Source: Prinia subflava
Lineage: Eukaryota; Chordata; Aves; Passeriformes; Cisticolidae
Direction: 5' to 3'
Length of the DNA stretch: 64,000 nt
Assembly: GCF_021018805.1 (NCBI RefSeq)
Contig: NC_086251.1
Span: forward strand, 15,853,098 to 15,917,097
The notes under the pieces were generated by a model. The model saw only the letters and a list, made by a program, of their open reading frames with translations. It was not told the DNA's origin and did no database searches. A program made the position numbers and the translations under genes. This document shows, piece after piece, positions 1-12,442 of the stretch (within the stretch, counting starts at the first letter, position 1; each line of letters starts with the position of its first letter).

Positions 1-2402
1 AGCCAGCTAACATTTTTTTAGATGACTGTTTTTTAACTGACCTTTATTTTTTTCAGCAGGGATGTGAGTCTAGGCCTAACTTACACCAGTCTTGAAATGC
101 AAACTGCTATTGAGCTGCTCTAAGAAACAGGCTTCTTTTGCAGCCTCAGATGCATTTATTTAAACACATCTCACAAAAATGGGGCAGAAAGTTATACAGT
201 CAAGGTTTGGTCTACCTTGCAGCTTCCTTTGCTCCCCTTCAAGATACTTACAAACATTTCCTACCTACTTAAAAAAAACCCACACTCTGGACAGTTTGTC
301 TGAACAGGAGACACCAGTAGGAAAGTTTTTAACAGAAACACATACTCACTGCATGCTGGTTACTTCAGGCTGCTCCAGTGTTGGACTGCTCAGCTCATCT
401 TCCTATTGCTGCTGTTCTACAGTGCTCTGTGCAAGAAAGATGCTGAGGCACCTGCTTTCAGGAGAAGTCACTGAGATATGAAGCCCCAGCAGGGCAGATA
501 ATTCCAGTCAGTCCTCCAAGCAGGAAGGTCAGATCTGTCTCTGGTGAGCCCTTGGGGATGGCTGGCTCCAGGGAGCTGCACGGCAAATTTGGATGGCTCA
601 CTTTAAAACATTCCTCTTCAACAGGGAAAATGGATTGTCTTCTTTTCCTTAGGGCGAGGTGGCTTATAAGGTTTGAAGTAGCAGATCTCAGAGCTTTGTA
701 CTTTCTGAAAGGATCAGCTGGACTCACAACTGGCCACCAGCCTTAAAACCATGTAAAATCCAGTGATTCCAATGGAGACTTTCAGATGGTTATAGACCAA
801 CTGACAAGAAAGGGAAATTATGTTTTGCCTTAAGTGTTCGCTGTGCCAGACTGTTATCACCAAGATTAGGTGTAAAACAGGGAATGGAGGTATGGTCTTG
901 GGAACAAACACTCAAGAATGGACACATTTCCTGTTTAAAGCAAAGCCCCTAGAAATGCACAGACCTGTCTGCTTTCAGCCAGGGCTACGTAGCACACCTT
1001 TCTCTCCAGTCATCCCAGCTGATAAAGTCTGCATTTTCTTTTACTTCTCTGGTGAAGAATCAGCATAAGACTTACAGTCATGCATTGCAAATAAGGCATA
1101 TTTCCACTGCTCAGTGGGCTAAGAGAGAAAGGAGAAGAAAAGCCATCCGCTTTCTTGTGTATATCAAGTGTCTGGATTTTAGAATAAGCAAAAGACATGG
1201 CATTCTTGTCCTGTATTTTATTAGGAAATGAACAGGCTGATTGATAACCTGAAATTACAGAGTGAATCTCATTTAAAAAAAATGTTCAAAATCGTGAGAA
1301 TAATTTTGATTTCTAAGAAAACATAATGCCCTGATACAATTCTTCTTTATGCCTGTAAATTTCTACACCCTTAACATTTATCTACTGTACAACAGAGAGG
1401 CTGGATAACTGTAACAGAATCTGGGAAGTTAAATACAAGATATTTAATACAAGACTTTCTCTGCAGTCCAAGTGAAAGAGATGAAATGTTTGAAAGAAAG
1501 CCCAGAATCTGAGAGTTCCCTATGAGAAGGTTCCCTGTGATCCCATTCCTTACTCATCAGTATTTCAGACTGGTAGTATTGGTCAAAAGACTGGTAATAT
1601 GAACTGCTGTGCTGAGGTATGAGGCTTCAGGGCATCCCTCAGGAGAGGGTGACCACTGTGGGGCACAGGCTCTGCAGTGAGGGGAACAGGGTGCACTGCA
1701 TGTGTAGGATGCTCAAAGTGCAAGAGCTGATCAATCTGCCTACATCTCTTGTTTCCCCAGCAGTCTGAGCTACCACTACCACCACGTTGGACTACAGAGC
1801 TTTTCCTGAGGCTGTCAGCTTTAAAGACTGGTATGATTCAGGTGCTGAGTCTCTGCAAGGGCTTAGTAATTTTAGCCTTTGTAATCAAAGCCCAACTCCT
1901 GTTCGTGTTGTGTGTGTGAGAACTCACACTGAACCAACACTGTTGGTTTCACTGCAGTCATCATGTGGGGCAGTGTGGTTCAGCCCCATGGGTTAGAGCT
2001 GAGGCCCTCAGTTCTCTAAATAAAGAGCTGGCACTTGTCATACCAACTGACTCTTGTAGGGAGTTGAGTTTCTCAAGATATTATTAATGAAAACATTAAA
2101 ATTGTCATATGTGCTGTGCGGATTAGAGATGCTTTCCTGGACTGAAGCCTCGATTCCTGCAAGGATTATGGATGTTCTGTGAGTGGCCAGCTCAAACACT
2201 TGACCAGTGAAGTCTAGCCACTTCAGCCTCTTGTATTATTCTTGGCATCTGTAACCTAAAACCCTGTAGATTTAAGAAGTAGAAAGCCTTTCTTTTAAAA
2301 TGCTCCGGACAAGCACATTCAGACCACTGTGTTTTCTATTTATATATAAATTCTTTGGCAACAATTTTCTAGAAAGCAGAATGAATTTTTGCTATATAAT
2401 AG
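1..2402. other. Flank downstream of KCNQ1, or distal 3' UTR; no gene seen
   Basis: About 2.4 kb lying 3' of the proposed KCNQ1 poly(A) signal. It holds only short open frames of at most 100 codons in several overlapping directions, none resembling a family I know. I see no transposon signature. Minus-strand AATAAA motifs near 1216-1221, 150 and 45 could end longer KCNQ1 transcripts, so part of this may be 3' UTR. Confidence 0.5.
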
Positions 2403-3079
2403 TTTATTGTCTCCCCATGAAAAACTGATATCTTAGAAAATCTATAGGACTTTCCACTATAAATAGTATTGTTCCAGATTAAGGATTAGTTCCTCCCTGA
2501 AGAATAACAGATTTTAAAAATCTGGTCATTATCTGATAACTGTTTATGTAGTAACACTAAAATAAAACAGAAAGAGAAAATCATTCAGTATGTGGTTTGT
2601 TATTGTCTAGAATGTTAGTGTATGTTTATACAATAAAAACAACATAAGTTATCCTAGTTTGTTTTAAAAACCTTAGTAGTAGAAATAAATTGCTATCTGC
2701 AGATTCATAAACAAAATGCATTTTTTCCATCTAAGTTCAAGTATTATTAGAATATTATTATTACTATTATTATTATTATTATTACAGGAGCCCTAAATCC
2801 TTGCCATTTTGGTCTTCTTAGAAATAACGAGTTGCGATCACTTGATCAGGAACAAAATCATTGTGGAGGTTCTCGAAGTTTTTCCTGGTGGAGGACACCC
2901 TGGCAATCCTGTGGCTACCGTGGGTGACTTTAGAAGAGCATGTTTGAGACTAGTGGTGTACATACAGCAGTTGCACGATTTTTTGGTTGGCTGATGAACT
3001 TCATTTCTCCCAGGTTCTCAACACTCGGTCCCGTTGAGAGGAGAAAAGTAGGAACAACCCAACCGGGACTTGCACCACG
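2403..3079 (-). other. KCNQ1: Probable KCNQ1 3' UTR with poly(A) signal at 2403-2408
   Basis: Non-coding sequence directly downstream of the KCNQ1 stop on the gene strand. The first canonical AATAAA on the minus strand that I find is at 2403-2408 (tttatt on the plus strand), giving a 3' UTR of about 700 bases. Another AATAAA on the minus strand lies near 1216-1221, with further ones near 150 and 45, so longer isoforms are possible. The stretch includes an ATT/AAT microsatellite at 2752-2785. The UTR end is inferred from the signal alone; no transcript evidence is available here. Confidence 0.5.
2752..2785. repeat. (ATT)n microsatellite
   Basis: Run of ATT/TTA triplets with one ACT interruption, about 34 bases. 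It lies within the probable KCNQ1 3' UTR, about 300 bases beyond the stop codon on the gene strand. Confidence 0.9.
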
Positions 3080-3283
3080 TCAGGATATGTCATCTTCGTT
3101 TCCTCCCGGTACTGTCAGCTGCTCGTAGGTGGGCAGGGTGTTGTTGGGGAGGAAAAGCTCCGAACTGACGCTGCTGTTGCCTCTCTGAGAAGATCTATTG
3201 TTCCCCTGATCCCCCTGCTGACGGGAAACCAGACGATGCAGCATGTCCGTGATGAGGTTCAGCTTCTGGTCCATTTGAGTGAC
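3080..3283 (-). CDS. KCNQ1: KCNQ1 (Kv7.1) terminal coding exon, partial gene
   Basis: Terminal coding exon of the voltage-gated potassium channel alpha subunit Kv7.1, a plasma-membrane channel that pairs with KCNE subunits in heart and epithelia. The exon reads in frame from the acceptor: VTQMDQKLNLITDMLHRL, then a linker rich in Q, N, S and R, then ELFLPNNTLPTYEQLTVP and an acidic end, with a TGA at 3080-3082. This gives 67 residues. The first ~20 match the second half of helix D, the tetramerising coiled coil of the C-terminal assembly domain. LPTY is the LPxY-type motif through which Nedd4-family ubiquitin ligases are known to bind KCNQ1, and YEQL fits a YxxL sorting signal. From memory, the human exon encodes about 78 residues with a Gly/Pro-rich linker, so the linker here is shorter and of different composition. 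The exon start is set by the AG at 3284-3285, not by the internal ATG at 3272-3274. The rest of the gene must lie beyond 64000. The identification rests on recognised sequence at both ends of the exon. Confidence 0.95.
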   Translation of the reverse strand, partial: VTQMDQKLNLITDMLHRLVSRQQGDQGNNRSSQRGNSSVSSELFLPNNTLPTYEQLTVPGGNEDDIS

Positions 3284-3312
3284 CTACAAAGGCAAAGGGG
3301 AGGGTTGTTGAG
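3284..3312 (-). other. KCNQ1: Splice acceptor of the KCNQ1 terminal exon
   Basis: Read on the minus strand, the exon is preceded by a pyrimidine-rich tract (CCCTCCCCTTTGCCTTTGTAG) ending in AG at 3284-3285. The first exon codon, GTC, continues the family sequence V-T-Q in phase 0, which matches my recollection of the human last-exon boundary just before that valine. This is the only splice site in the window that protein homology supports. Confidence 0.9.
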
Positions 3313-6300
3313 CAGCAGCATGCGAGAAAATTGCAACAAACCGGGTGACATATGTGTAATATTAATTAGGATCACAACAACCTCTGTGAAGATACCACAG
3401 ACTCACAGTTCATCAAACAGATCATTGGAAATGTAACACAATAGGTCAGGGTTGGATGGAGACAAGCCTGTGAATACTCACCTCTGGTGCTTTGGCATTT
3501 TATATCTGGGTGAACACATGACAAATGGGATTTTAAATAGATCTGCTGGAATAGAGAACTAAGTCCCAGAACTGGATTTCTGTGGGGTTTTTTTTTGTTT
3601 GTTTGTTTGTTTAGTTATTATTGTGTTCATTAAAAAAAAGATAAACTTCTAGCAAGCTTCTATGCACTAATAATACCAGTATGCTCTCAGAAATAACTGC
3701 TTGACTTGCAGTGACCTAACCAACACTTCAGCTGAGACTGAGTGATGCTCTTTGCTACATTTGGGCTCAATTAACAACTCAGGCCACAAAATGTCCATAG
3801 TTTTTTTGCTGCTAGGAGTGAATAGCAGCTGGGAGTGGGACATGAGTTTTATGCTCTCAAAACCCAATGGCATGGCACTCCCTAGGATTGCTATCTGAAC
3901 TACATGATCCCCAGCAAGACAGAAACTAAAAATTTCAAGATGGCTGAAAATTAATTTCTTGACTGGGGCACTCCAGGTGTTCAGCCCATATCCATAATTA
4001 ATTTTCTTCTTTAGACAGAGGCTCCTTAAATTGTTTAATTTCTCTTCCCCCCACCCTTTTTCTGCTCTTTCTTCTAATGTTTAGGAGAAAATGATACCTA
4101 AGAGAGGTTAGGTTATAGATGGTTTTTGGCATATATTTGTGGTACTCAGAGGAAAATTGAGCACTAGGTGTTTCTAGGGGCACCACAGAGGCAGCATCTG
4201 GTTTCTTGCCTCTCCCAGTCAAGAAGTAACTGATGTCACCCCTTTTATCTGGCACTGGGAGCCTCCTCTCTGTGCTGAATCCAAAGTACTGAACAAGATA
4301 TCCCAAAGGGAAGATGGGCACTTTCAGCTTCAAAGTCCTGCCCACTCTCTAATCTTTGTTGTGGTAAAAGCATTGAAATCAGGCAGTAAGACTCTGGCTA
4401 ATGGCCTCCTACTCCCTTCTTCAAGCATAATAAGAAAGCCTCAATTTTGTCTTTGCAGTCTCTGGCCCATTAATCTACAGGGATCCTAAAACACTGAGTA
4501 AATTCTAGGCAAAAAGATGTAATACTTTTTAGAAAGGAAAAAGAAAGCTAGCAGAAAAAACCCCCCGTGATAGGAATAAATTGTTGCCTAAAATATCTGC
4601 TAGAAAGTAGTGAAAGACACATAAAACTGCCAGAGAGAGCATGAGTAGGAGCAATTTATATGCGCCTGGCTGTCATCCAAGTATCACACAGGATAGTAAA
4701 AGACAGTAAGGCTGAGCAGAACATCAACAAACCTGGAAGATTTCAGCAGAGACTAAAATGTTTTTCCACCATAGAGAAAATGCTGGGTTTTTTCAAACAC
4801 TTTGTACAACTGGTAGGGAAGCAGATACAGTGATTTAAAAATATGAGGTGCCAGAGATTTATACTTTGCAGCTGGTTTTGAAAACATTAGGCAAAGCACC
4901 CTAGATGGTACATGAAACACTAGTAATTCTGGATGGAAATGGCTGTTGAAAGAGGAGATTCTATGAAATGAGGAAGCTGAAGAACAGATAAGTTCAAGAT
5001 TTCTAGAAGAAAATACAGATGGAAAACTGAGCAGACCATCAGGTTCTAATTCCATCACTATTTGTTCCCTCCCTAAAAAAAGGCACATTTTGCCCAAATG
5101 ATGCCCATTACAAATGGCAAACTCATGATGCTCCAAGTGTCACAGTACAAATCAGTGGTAGTGAAACCTACAGAAATACCTCATTCCTGCATCCCCCACT
5201 GCCCAGGTATTTTTTGTTTTCTGAGACACCTGTGCTAGAAAGACTGCAGTGAAAGCCTCCAGACAAACAGCTATCTTCAGAATCCAAAAGGCAACTTTTC
5301 CTTCTACAAGAAATGTCTTTTTGCTAACTATTCTAAATGAACTGGGGGATTTTTATAGGTATATGTTGCTTAATTTGTGATTCCAGGCAGGGATTACCAG
5401 AGGAAACACAGACTGGAGATATATCTGGAAAATGTGCATTCATGAAACTCTTGCAGCGATGAACTATTGAACATGACAGTAGGTTGGACTGAGATCTGGA
5501 TAGTCCTTCAACAGCTGTGCATCTTGGTGATGAAGTACTGGGGAGAAGTGAGAAGTGAATATTCTTGCTGGGAAATAAATTCCCAGAGATAATTGTCTAA
5601 TTTCTTCTAGGCAACAGTGTCTGGCTGCTGCAGCTGTGGAGTGCAGGAGGCCCACAGAAGCAGAGGCAGGAGCTAATTGCTATTGAGCTGAGCCATATGA
5701 GATTAAAAGTAGAGACCTTCGTTGTCCATGCTCCTGTTTTTTGGGGTAGGGCTCTAAAGCCACAAAGCTTTTGTGGAGGGAGGTCCAGAAAGCTGGTTGT
5801 GTTTAGATGTTGTTTAATCAGTTTTGCTTTCCATTTCCCAGGAGGTTCTGTGCCTGTGAAGGGCTTGCTCCAAGACACACTGAACTCAGTGGTAGATTTT
5901 GGCAGGCACAGACTCCCAGTGGCTTCAGTGCGCTCTGTACCAATCTTGGACTGAATCATCAGTCCCTAATACTAACATGTTCTTTGGATATTACAAGAGA
6001 AGGAGCAGTCTGGATTTCTGTTCATGGATCTTCTGCTTCTTGGGGCTCTATCAGAAAATATGTCATTGGCAAACGAGGCAGCAGTGGGACATGGGCCCCC
6101 CCATTCTTGATTCTGCCAAAGGAGTGTCTGCTTGAAGTATGAGATATTTTAAAAGGAGAAATAAAAGCCACCAGAAGGCAACTTCTACTGTCATCCCAGG
6201 CCTCTGATGTACCAGAAAAAGAGGTTTGCTGGCGAACAGCCTGGTTTATTATCGTGCCCCATCTGCCTGTCATCATCCAAACACACATCCTGAAATACAT

Positions 6301-7040
6301 CATTCACTGCTTGCTGCAGAGATAATTATACCCATCAGAAAAATGTCATTGTGTGCAATATCCTTTTTATTAAGCCAGCTTTACGCAGTTAGCATGGGGA
6401 AATGTATCATCTCCCCTGAATCATACTTTCAAACACATTTACTTGATTAGAAATTAGCTCTGATGCCAGAACGAGTAAAAGTAAAGCAAACAGAAAAACT
6501 GCTGATGTTGCTCTAATCTTAACCGCTTTGAACAACTCTGATCTCTCTACTTAGAACAGCAAACATTGTTAATTACATAGAAAAATAACTCAGACTGATT
6601 TGTTTCCTTTAAGAAAAACTAAGTAAGCTCTTTGTAGCTGATTTATGTTTCATTAGAAGCATGATGTTTGGATGATCAGATTCTTTATATGCAAATAATT
6701 TCCTTTGTATTTCACAGTTGTTGGGAAGAGGAAGCAGTGTTTGAAAGTTCAGAAATTACACACCACAGTTATTCCTAAGTCTTACTGAAATATTGTATGA
6801 ATACAAAATTTTTCCATCCTTTAAAAAAAATCCAAGGATCATAGACTGAGCACAGATGGAGAGAAGAAGATTTAAACAAGTTTTGAATCTATCTCTTAGA
6901 AACGAATAAAATCCCATCCATGCAGTGCCCTGAGAAAAGACTAACCCAAACCCAAATAGTTCTTCATGAAGGCTGAAAGGTTAGCACTCAAATCTTAAAT
7001 GGCACATGATGAGGAGAAGTTATAACATGCAGTTATAATA
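3313..7040. other. Intronic stretch, no gene or clear mobile element
   Basis: About 3.7 kb between the terminal exon and the first CR1 fragment. Apart from the T/GTTT tract at 3588-3612 I recognise no repeat family. Open frames reach 127 codons (4753-5136, minus) but have no recognisable motifs and overlap other frames. The AT-rich part at 6300-6700 lacks repeats and looks like ordinary unique intron. Confidence 0.55.
3588..3612. repeat. T run followed by (GTTT)n
   Basis: Nine T followed by four GTTT units, inside the intron about 300 bases from the terminal exon. A simple low-complexity tract. Confidence 0.85.
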
Positions 7041-7147
7041 GTCTCTCTCCATCTTTCCTGTAGGCTCCCTTCAGGTACTGGAAGGCCACAAGTAGGTCAA
7101 TTCAAAACCTTTTCTTTTCTAGCTTGAACAATCTCAATTCTCATAGT
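7041..7147 (-). mobile_element. CR1 LINE fragment
   Basis: Contains the CR1 3'-region phrase ctcccttcaggtactggaag followed by a diverged match to the next CR1 segment. It is nearly identical to the corresponding part of the longer element at 29425-30062 and in the same orientation. It is truncated at both ends, about 105 bases. Confidence 0.75.
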
Positions 7148-10100
7148 CGTAGTGACATGCATTTATAAAGGTAATAATACTTGTAAAGGGATCAAAAGCA
7201 CTCCAGGAGGTGCTACTGAACAAGACAGAGACTGTTCTTCTGAAAGAACAAAATAATTTTCAATTAAAATTGTCTATTATTTTTATCTATTAAAATTCTG
7301 CACATCTTCACGCTATATTAACTTGCAACACTTTGTAATTTTAAGCTTTCATAAAAAGTTCATGGTACATAATACGAATTTATTTCCTTACTTTTAAAAA
7401 CAAAACCAACAAACAAAACAGAACACAGAAGCCTGGCTGGCTCCAGGGACAGAACAGTCTCTTTTAAGCTCCTCTCTAATGGAGAACTAAAGGCTAGCAC
7501 TTTGGAGACCTACTCCCAAAACTAATTATAGGAATTTACCAGGAACAGGCAATGACAGACACAATTACAGAGTTGAGTGGAACAGTATTTTCAGCCATGG
7601 GAAGCTGAAGGACAAAATTTTGAGTTTGGCATGATTTTGGCCACGAAGACCACAAATTCTTAATAGTTTATTCCAAGTATTGCTCCATGATCTGGAGAGA
7701 TCAAGCTTCATTAATACTGTTGATTAAAGCTGTGTCATCTGCCTGTCATTCTCATCCTCAGAGATTTTAAAAATAAATATTAAGGGTAAAAATCATAGCC
7801 CCTTTGAACAGAATGGTGTTTCATAACTACCTATGTTCTTAACATGGTTGACTGATTAAACAGATTTTGTCCATAATGAAGAGAATTTTTACCAGCTCAT
7901 TGCTCACTCAGTGGGTTAAGGGGGGCTGTCCTTGTTCTCAGTAAAGAAAGCCAAGCATGAAGCTGCTAAAGGAGAAGAGGGAAACCAGGATGAAAGCAAC
8001 ACTTGGCTGAATGAAAATGTGATAAAGGAAGATTTCAGCTGCTTTTTACAAAATTAAACTCCCAAGTCTGCTGCCCTGACTTAAGTATCATTCTTTCCTG
8101 TGGGTACAGCTTTTCAGCTCAAAGTGAAGTAACTCTTTAAGGCACTTTTTCTAAATAACCAAAGAGGACTGGGGAGACCTTCATGTATTTATCACTTCTG
8201 GTGGCTTGGAGGTAAGGAAGACCCTATTGCCCTGCAGTGTACCAAACTTCTATAGGAATAAAAAATGATGCTTTCTTTGAGCATCTCTCCATGTAGTATC
8301 AAATCTCTAATGTGTCTGGTGTTCAATGGCACACTCAGTAATAAGCTAGCTTTATCTTTCATAAAAACACACAAAAAGGTCCTTTCTGCTAACAAAATAA
8401 TCACCAGGCAGCAATGACTCAGCTGGAGAGAAGATGAAAGGCAAAAAATATTGCAGAACTTATGATACCTGTTAATGGCAATGCTATGAAGGAATGCATC
8501 AGTATCCAGTGGTACTTAACAATAGTGAGTCTGTTCTGGAAGAAAACGTGTTTGTCTTTGGTGGGATTCTTCCTAGTTTAAGTTCCTCAGAACATTTGAG
8601 GAAGCTTCAGAGAGAAGCTCCCCTGGCTCCTCTTCTTGCTAAGTCCTCTCACATGTTGGTATCTCAGCATTTCTAAAAGTTAATGCTTTATCCTGGAAGA
8701 CTCTGAGAACAGGAACAGGTACAATGTTAGGAGTGGCTTTCTAGAGAAGCTCAGGGATAGGTATGGGAATCTTCCCACAGAATTTATTTTAAAGATTTCT
8801 CTATAATAGTGTCAGGAGAGACCAATGGTTTCAGTATTATTAAAGAACACTTCTTTCCTCAGGTGCATGATTCTTCAAAAATCATGTGCCTTCCTTCCAT
8901 CTGCAATATCCAAGATCCCAGATTCCTGCAAAACCCTCTATCAGAACTTCTGGCTTTGCTGTGTTTGTTTTGTTGCCCGAGATAAGGCAGCAGTTTTGCT
9001 GAAGGTTATATTCCCACCACTGAGGTGTTTAAAGGAGAATGTAATGTGCATGAAGGAAGATTTGCTCTCCATACTCTCTCTCTTTCTCTTGAGAGTTGGA
9101 CAAAGAAGAAAGTATGTGTGTGGTGTCCAGGGGAAGGACAGAAGAAGTGGAGCCAGTGAAAAAAACACTCTGCTATAAGACTGATCATTGCAGTTACATT
9201 GGAAAAAACAAATTTTACATTGGAAAAAACAGCAGTTCTCAGCTTCTGAGGATCAAAGTTGACAGGTTTTGAGGGTTACATGGACAAGTCTCTTTCCAGT
9301 CAATGAAAACATTATATGAACACTGTAACCACTGTCTTAACTGACACATAAAATGGATAATTTTCAGATGAAAAGCATCTTTGGAAAGAAAGGCACTTGC
9401 TATACCCTGAATTCTAAAATCAGCTCTGTTGCACAAAGCTATCAGTGACAATCTCTGCTTTGAGATACTAAAAATTGTTCTGTTTTTTCAATAAACTGAG
9501 ACTGTTGCTGCTCTTGTCTTGCTGTGTATTTTTATAGGAAAATATTTATCTTACACTTCTCAAAAGCGTAAGAAACCACTTATTTTTTGCAGTAAGAGCC
9601 CTTGAACAGCTGCTGAGAATTCACCATTGATCAGGGAACGCGGCTTGTGCAGTCAACAGAGGGTGACGACCCCGAGGAGAAAATTCGGAGCCGCTGAGTC
9701 AGAATCGGAGCTCAGCAATGACCAGGATTTCTAAACCAGTTGCTGGCTCTGATTCTCCAGAAGTTATCTTGATATCAGTGAACTATTACAAAGGGCTTAA
9801 CTTCTACAGTAAATTCCTAATGCACTGTAAAGAAACTCAGTTTTGTCACATGTTTTTTAAAAATTGTTTTGGGAATTAAAATGATCTGGCAACACCAGCA
9901 TGTAGCTGTTTGGTTACTGACTGTAACACTTGTGGCACTTAGAAGTAATTTTTGTTTGTTTGAAGAATTTTGTTCTGGTTGTGCAGCACAAGATCTAGGG
10001 CAGCAAATGCTCAAACTATAGGAAACGGGAGAAATTACATGGTTGATTTATGCATCTGTTCTTTCCTTTAGGATTGGGAGAGCAATTTTGATTAGCAAGT

Positions 10101-10847
10101 AACTAAACTGCAGACAATTATTTTTCTTTTGCAAATGATCTTTTTCTCAAAGAAAAGCAAGTTTTTCTACAAGCTTCCTCAAAGTTTCTGGAAATATGAC
10201 ATCTCTGGTTAATTATTCACTCAGCTCCATTTCTTTCATGATTCTTAGAAGAGTGTAGGTTACAACTATAATGTCATTTTTCAGCTTAGATGTCTCTCCT
10301 GAGTTATTATTATTTGAAACCAATGGTAGTAAGAGATATGCTCTGATGCGTCAAAGGTTAAAAAACTGATATTAAAAAGCCACTTCAGTAATATGTGATG
10401 AAATAAATAATATAAAATATAGCAGGCCAAATACAGAATATTAGCTGCATGTTATCAAAACTCCTTCCTATGATACTGCCACTTTTCCCTACAAAGAAAC
10501 AAGAAGCAACAACAGATGTTGTGTTTATGTAAGAGAGCAATTCCTTTAAGGTCTTAAAAATTTTGAGGAATAATTAGAAATCAAAAGTTATAAACAAGTT
10601 GGTTTGGTTTTTTACAGGTCACCTTCATAAGATTATTTGTCTATAACTTGTTGCTTGACCAACAGAAGCAAGGTAAGGTGAATACAAACTACTCCTTCTA
10701 ACAAAGAGGTTGGTAGGATGCTGGCAACTGGGACAATTAAATGGCAGGAGAGTGAAATACATTTGGTCATGGACTGTTGGGGAGTATAAGATCTCGGAGG
10801 GTGGCAAGATTTTGGAACAGCACTTATTTTAATATTTTTTTTCTGGG
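7148..10847. other. Intronic stretch, no gene seen
   Basis: About 3.7 kb with no recognised repeat family. It includes a local direct repeat, ttacattggaaaaaaca at 9194-9210 and 9215-9231, and a short CpG-containing patch at 9639-9707 that is reported as a finding. The longest open frame (8825-9178, plus, 117 codons) has no family resemblance. Confidence 0.55.
9639..9707. promoter_or_regulatory. CpG-dense patch with an AP-1/MARE-like site
   Basis: Seven CpG dinucleotides fall within about 70 bases (9639, 9641, 9667, 9673, 9686, 9692, 9706) in surroundings where CpG is rare. The patch includes GCTGAGTCA at 9693-9701, which holds a full AP-1 core (TGAGTCA) and resembles half of a MAF recognition element. 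A regulatory role is inferred only from composition and this motif. It could instead be a young insertion not yet depleted of CpG. Confidence 0.25.
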
Positions 10848-11099
10848 TTCAAACTGGAAGAGGGAAAATTCAGGTTAGTGTAAGGAAGAAATTCTTTGCC
10901 GTGAGGCTGGTGAGGCACTGGAAAAAGATGCATAGAGAAGTTATGGATGCCCCATCCCTGGAAGTGTCTGAGGCCAGGTTGGATGGGGCTCTGAGTAGCC
11001 TGGTCTAGTAGAAGGTGTCCCCATGGCAGGGGGTTGGAACTGGATGATCTTTAATGTCCCTTCAAACCCAGGCCATTCTATGATGATTCTATGATTCTT
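10848..11099 (+). mobile_element. CR1 LINE 3' end, about 250 bp
   Basis: Well preserved 3' terminus of a CR1 retrotransposon, 5'-truncated as usual. It shows aagaaattctttgccgtgag, ggatgccccatccctggaag, the phrase aggttggatggggctctgag and the terminal motif attctatgatgattctatg. It covers the last few ORF2 codons and the short 3' region. Confidence 0.92.
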
Positions 11100-12254
11100 T
11101 CAGAAGTAGAGAGGATTCAGAAAGGCTTGAGGGTAAAAATGTTGGAAAGGGATGGCCTAAAATGCTGGTAAGTCAAGACAGAAATGAGGACCATGATGGA
11201 TGTGGCTGCAGGAAATGGTCAGAAGCAAGACTGGAAACAGCTGTCACTGAAGAAGAGAGAGCAGAGAACTGTGGTCTTGGTTCATGCTTTTGTTGCCGTT
11301 ATTAACAACTTGCAAAAATATCTGGCTTCTCTAAAGCACCCAAACGGTTGGAAATCAGCTTTTCCTGAGAGCCTTTCTTTAGTTCTAGATGTATTCTTGG
11401 GCCACGAGGCCTGTCTGCTGGCTCACCGCTCCCCAGGCTCCCAGGCCAGTCCTGCTGGCCTCCCATCTCTCAGTCCATGCCCAGATGTGTGCAACGCTCA
11501 CAGATCTATCTGGCATCCAGAAGGCTACAGCCAAGCAATTAAAATTTGTGGTTGACTCTTGTTTTAGATAAATCAGACAAGACTTAAAACACATGGAAAT
11601 TTTCAAATTAGAACAGCATCCAAAATCTACAGTCTTTGGCCCAGTGCTGCCTCAGGATACAGCATTTATTTTTCTTTAAAATATTACAAAGGTCAGATAT
11701 TTAATTTTTTAACCCTTTCTTCTAAATTAACAGTGTATCAGTAGATAAACAAGGGAGTTTGGAATATTTTTCCCTCCTTGTATGAAGACAGGAAAGTGAA
11801 GGTGAAGGTCTTGTCTCTAAATATAACTTTTATCAGAAACGACCAAAGATGATCAAATCCCCCTATCCTATTAGCTGAATACTCTGATATTTTCAAGAAT
11901 TAGCTTATCTTCATTAACTATAGTCCCACCTTCAGGAAGCAGTATCTCTTTGACCAGATGAAACTTTCCTCCCTCTTGGGCAAGTTGGCAAGAAGATAGG
12001 GATTCTTTCTTTACAAGTGAATCAATGATACCAGAAGTATAAGAAGTTATTGTATCTGCAAAAATCACTGGGTATCCATCCAGCACCATAATCATAAACA
12101 GCTTCCCAAAATTGAAATCCAACCCTATGGAGGATGGGAAACAGGCTTGAGATAACAAGAAATATAGTGGAAATATTGATCAAAGAGACCAGGGAAAAAA
12201 GACCCTTATCTGTGTGTAACAGTTTGAATAGAGCTCTAGAATAAATGATGGTCA
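11100..12254. other. Intronic stretch, no gene seen
   Basis: About 1.15 kb between two CR1 fragments. Two overlapping minus-strand frames at 11871-12158 (95 codons) and 12022-12255 (77 codons), and a plus frame at 11184-11555 (123 codons), have no recognisable domain, and no splice signals support them. Confidence 0.5.
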
Positions 12255-12327
12255 TCTGCAGGGCCAGGAGCTGGACTTTGATGACCCTGGTGGGTCCCTT
12301 CCCACTCAGGATATTCTATGATTCCAT
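12255..12327 (+). mobile_element. CR1 LINE 3' end, short
   Basis: Only the last ~70 bases of a CR1 are present. It has the phrase gctggactttgatgaccctg, then ggtcccttcccactcaggat and the terminal attctatgattcc. Confidence 0.85.
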
Positions 12328-12379
12328 GTTTAGTGCATCTACAGCACTGTGCAAACCTGGGTGTACCTAAGCACAGCAG

Positions 12380-12442
12380 GTAAGTCCTGTTATTGTCAGC
12401 ACAATGTGGGGGAAACTGAGGCAGCACAGTCAGTGGCCCACC
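12380..12442 (+). mobile_element. MIR-like CORE-SINE fragment
   Basis: Short, diverged piece resembling the 3' half of MIR-type SINEs: a gggggaaactgaggcagcac core followed by an agtcagtggc-like segment. It is fragmentary, and the family assignment is by pattern only. Confidence 0.45.

Noticed and set aside
3236..3436. Plus-strand frame overlapping the KCNQ1 exon
   Set aside because: Shadow of the real exon on the opposite strand; it has no support.
11871..12255. Two overlapping minus-strand frames that look superficially protein-like
   Set aside because: No family is recognisable, no splice signals were found, and two different frames overlap; best explained as chance in intron.
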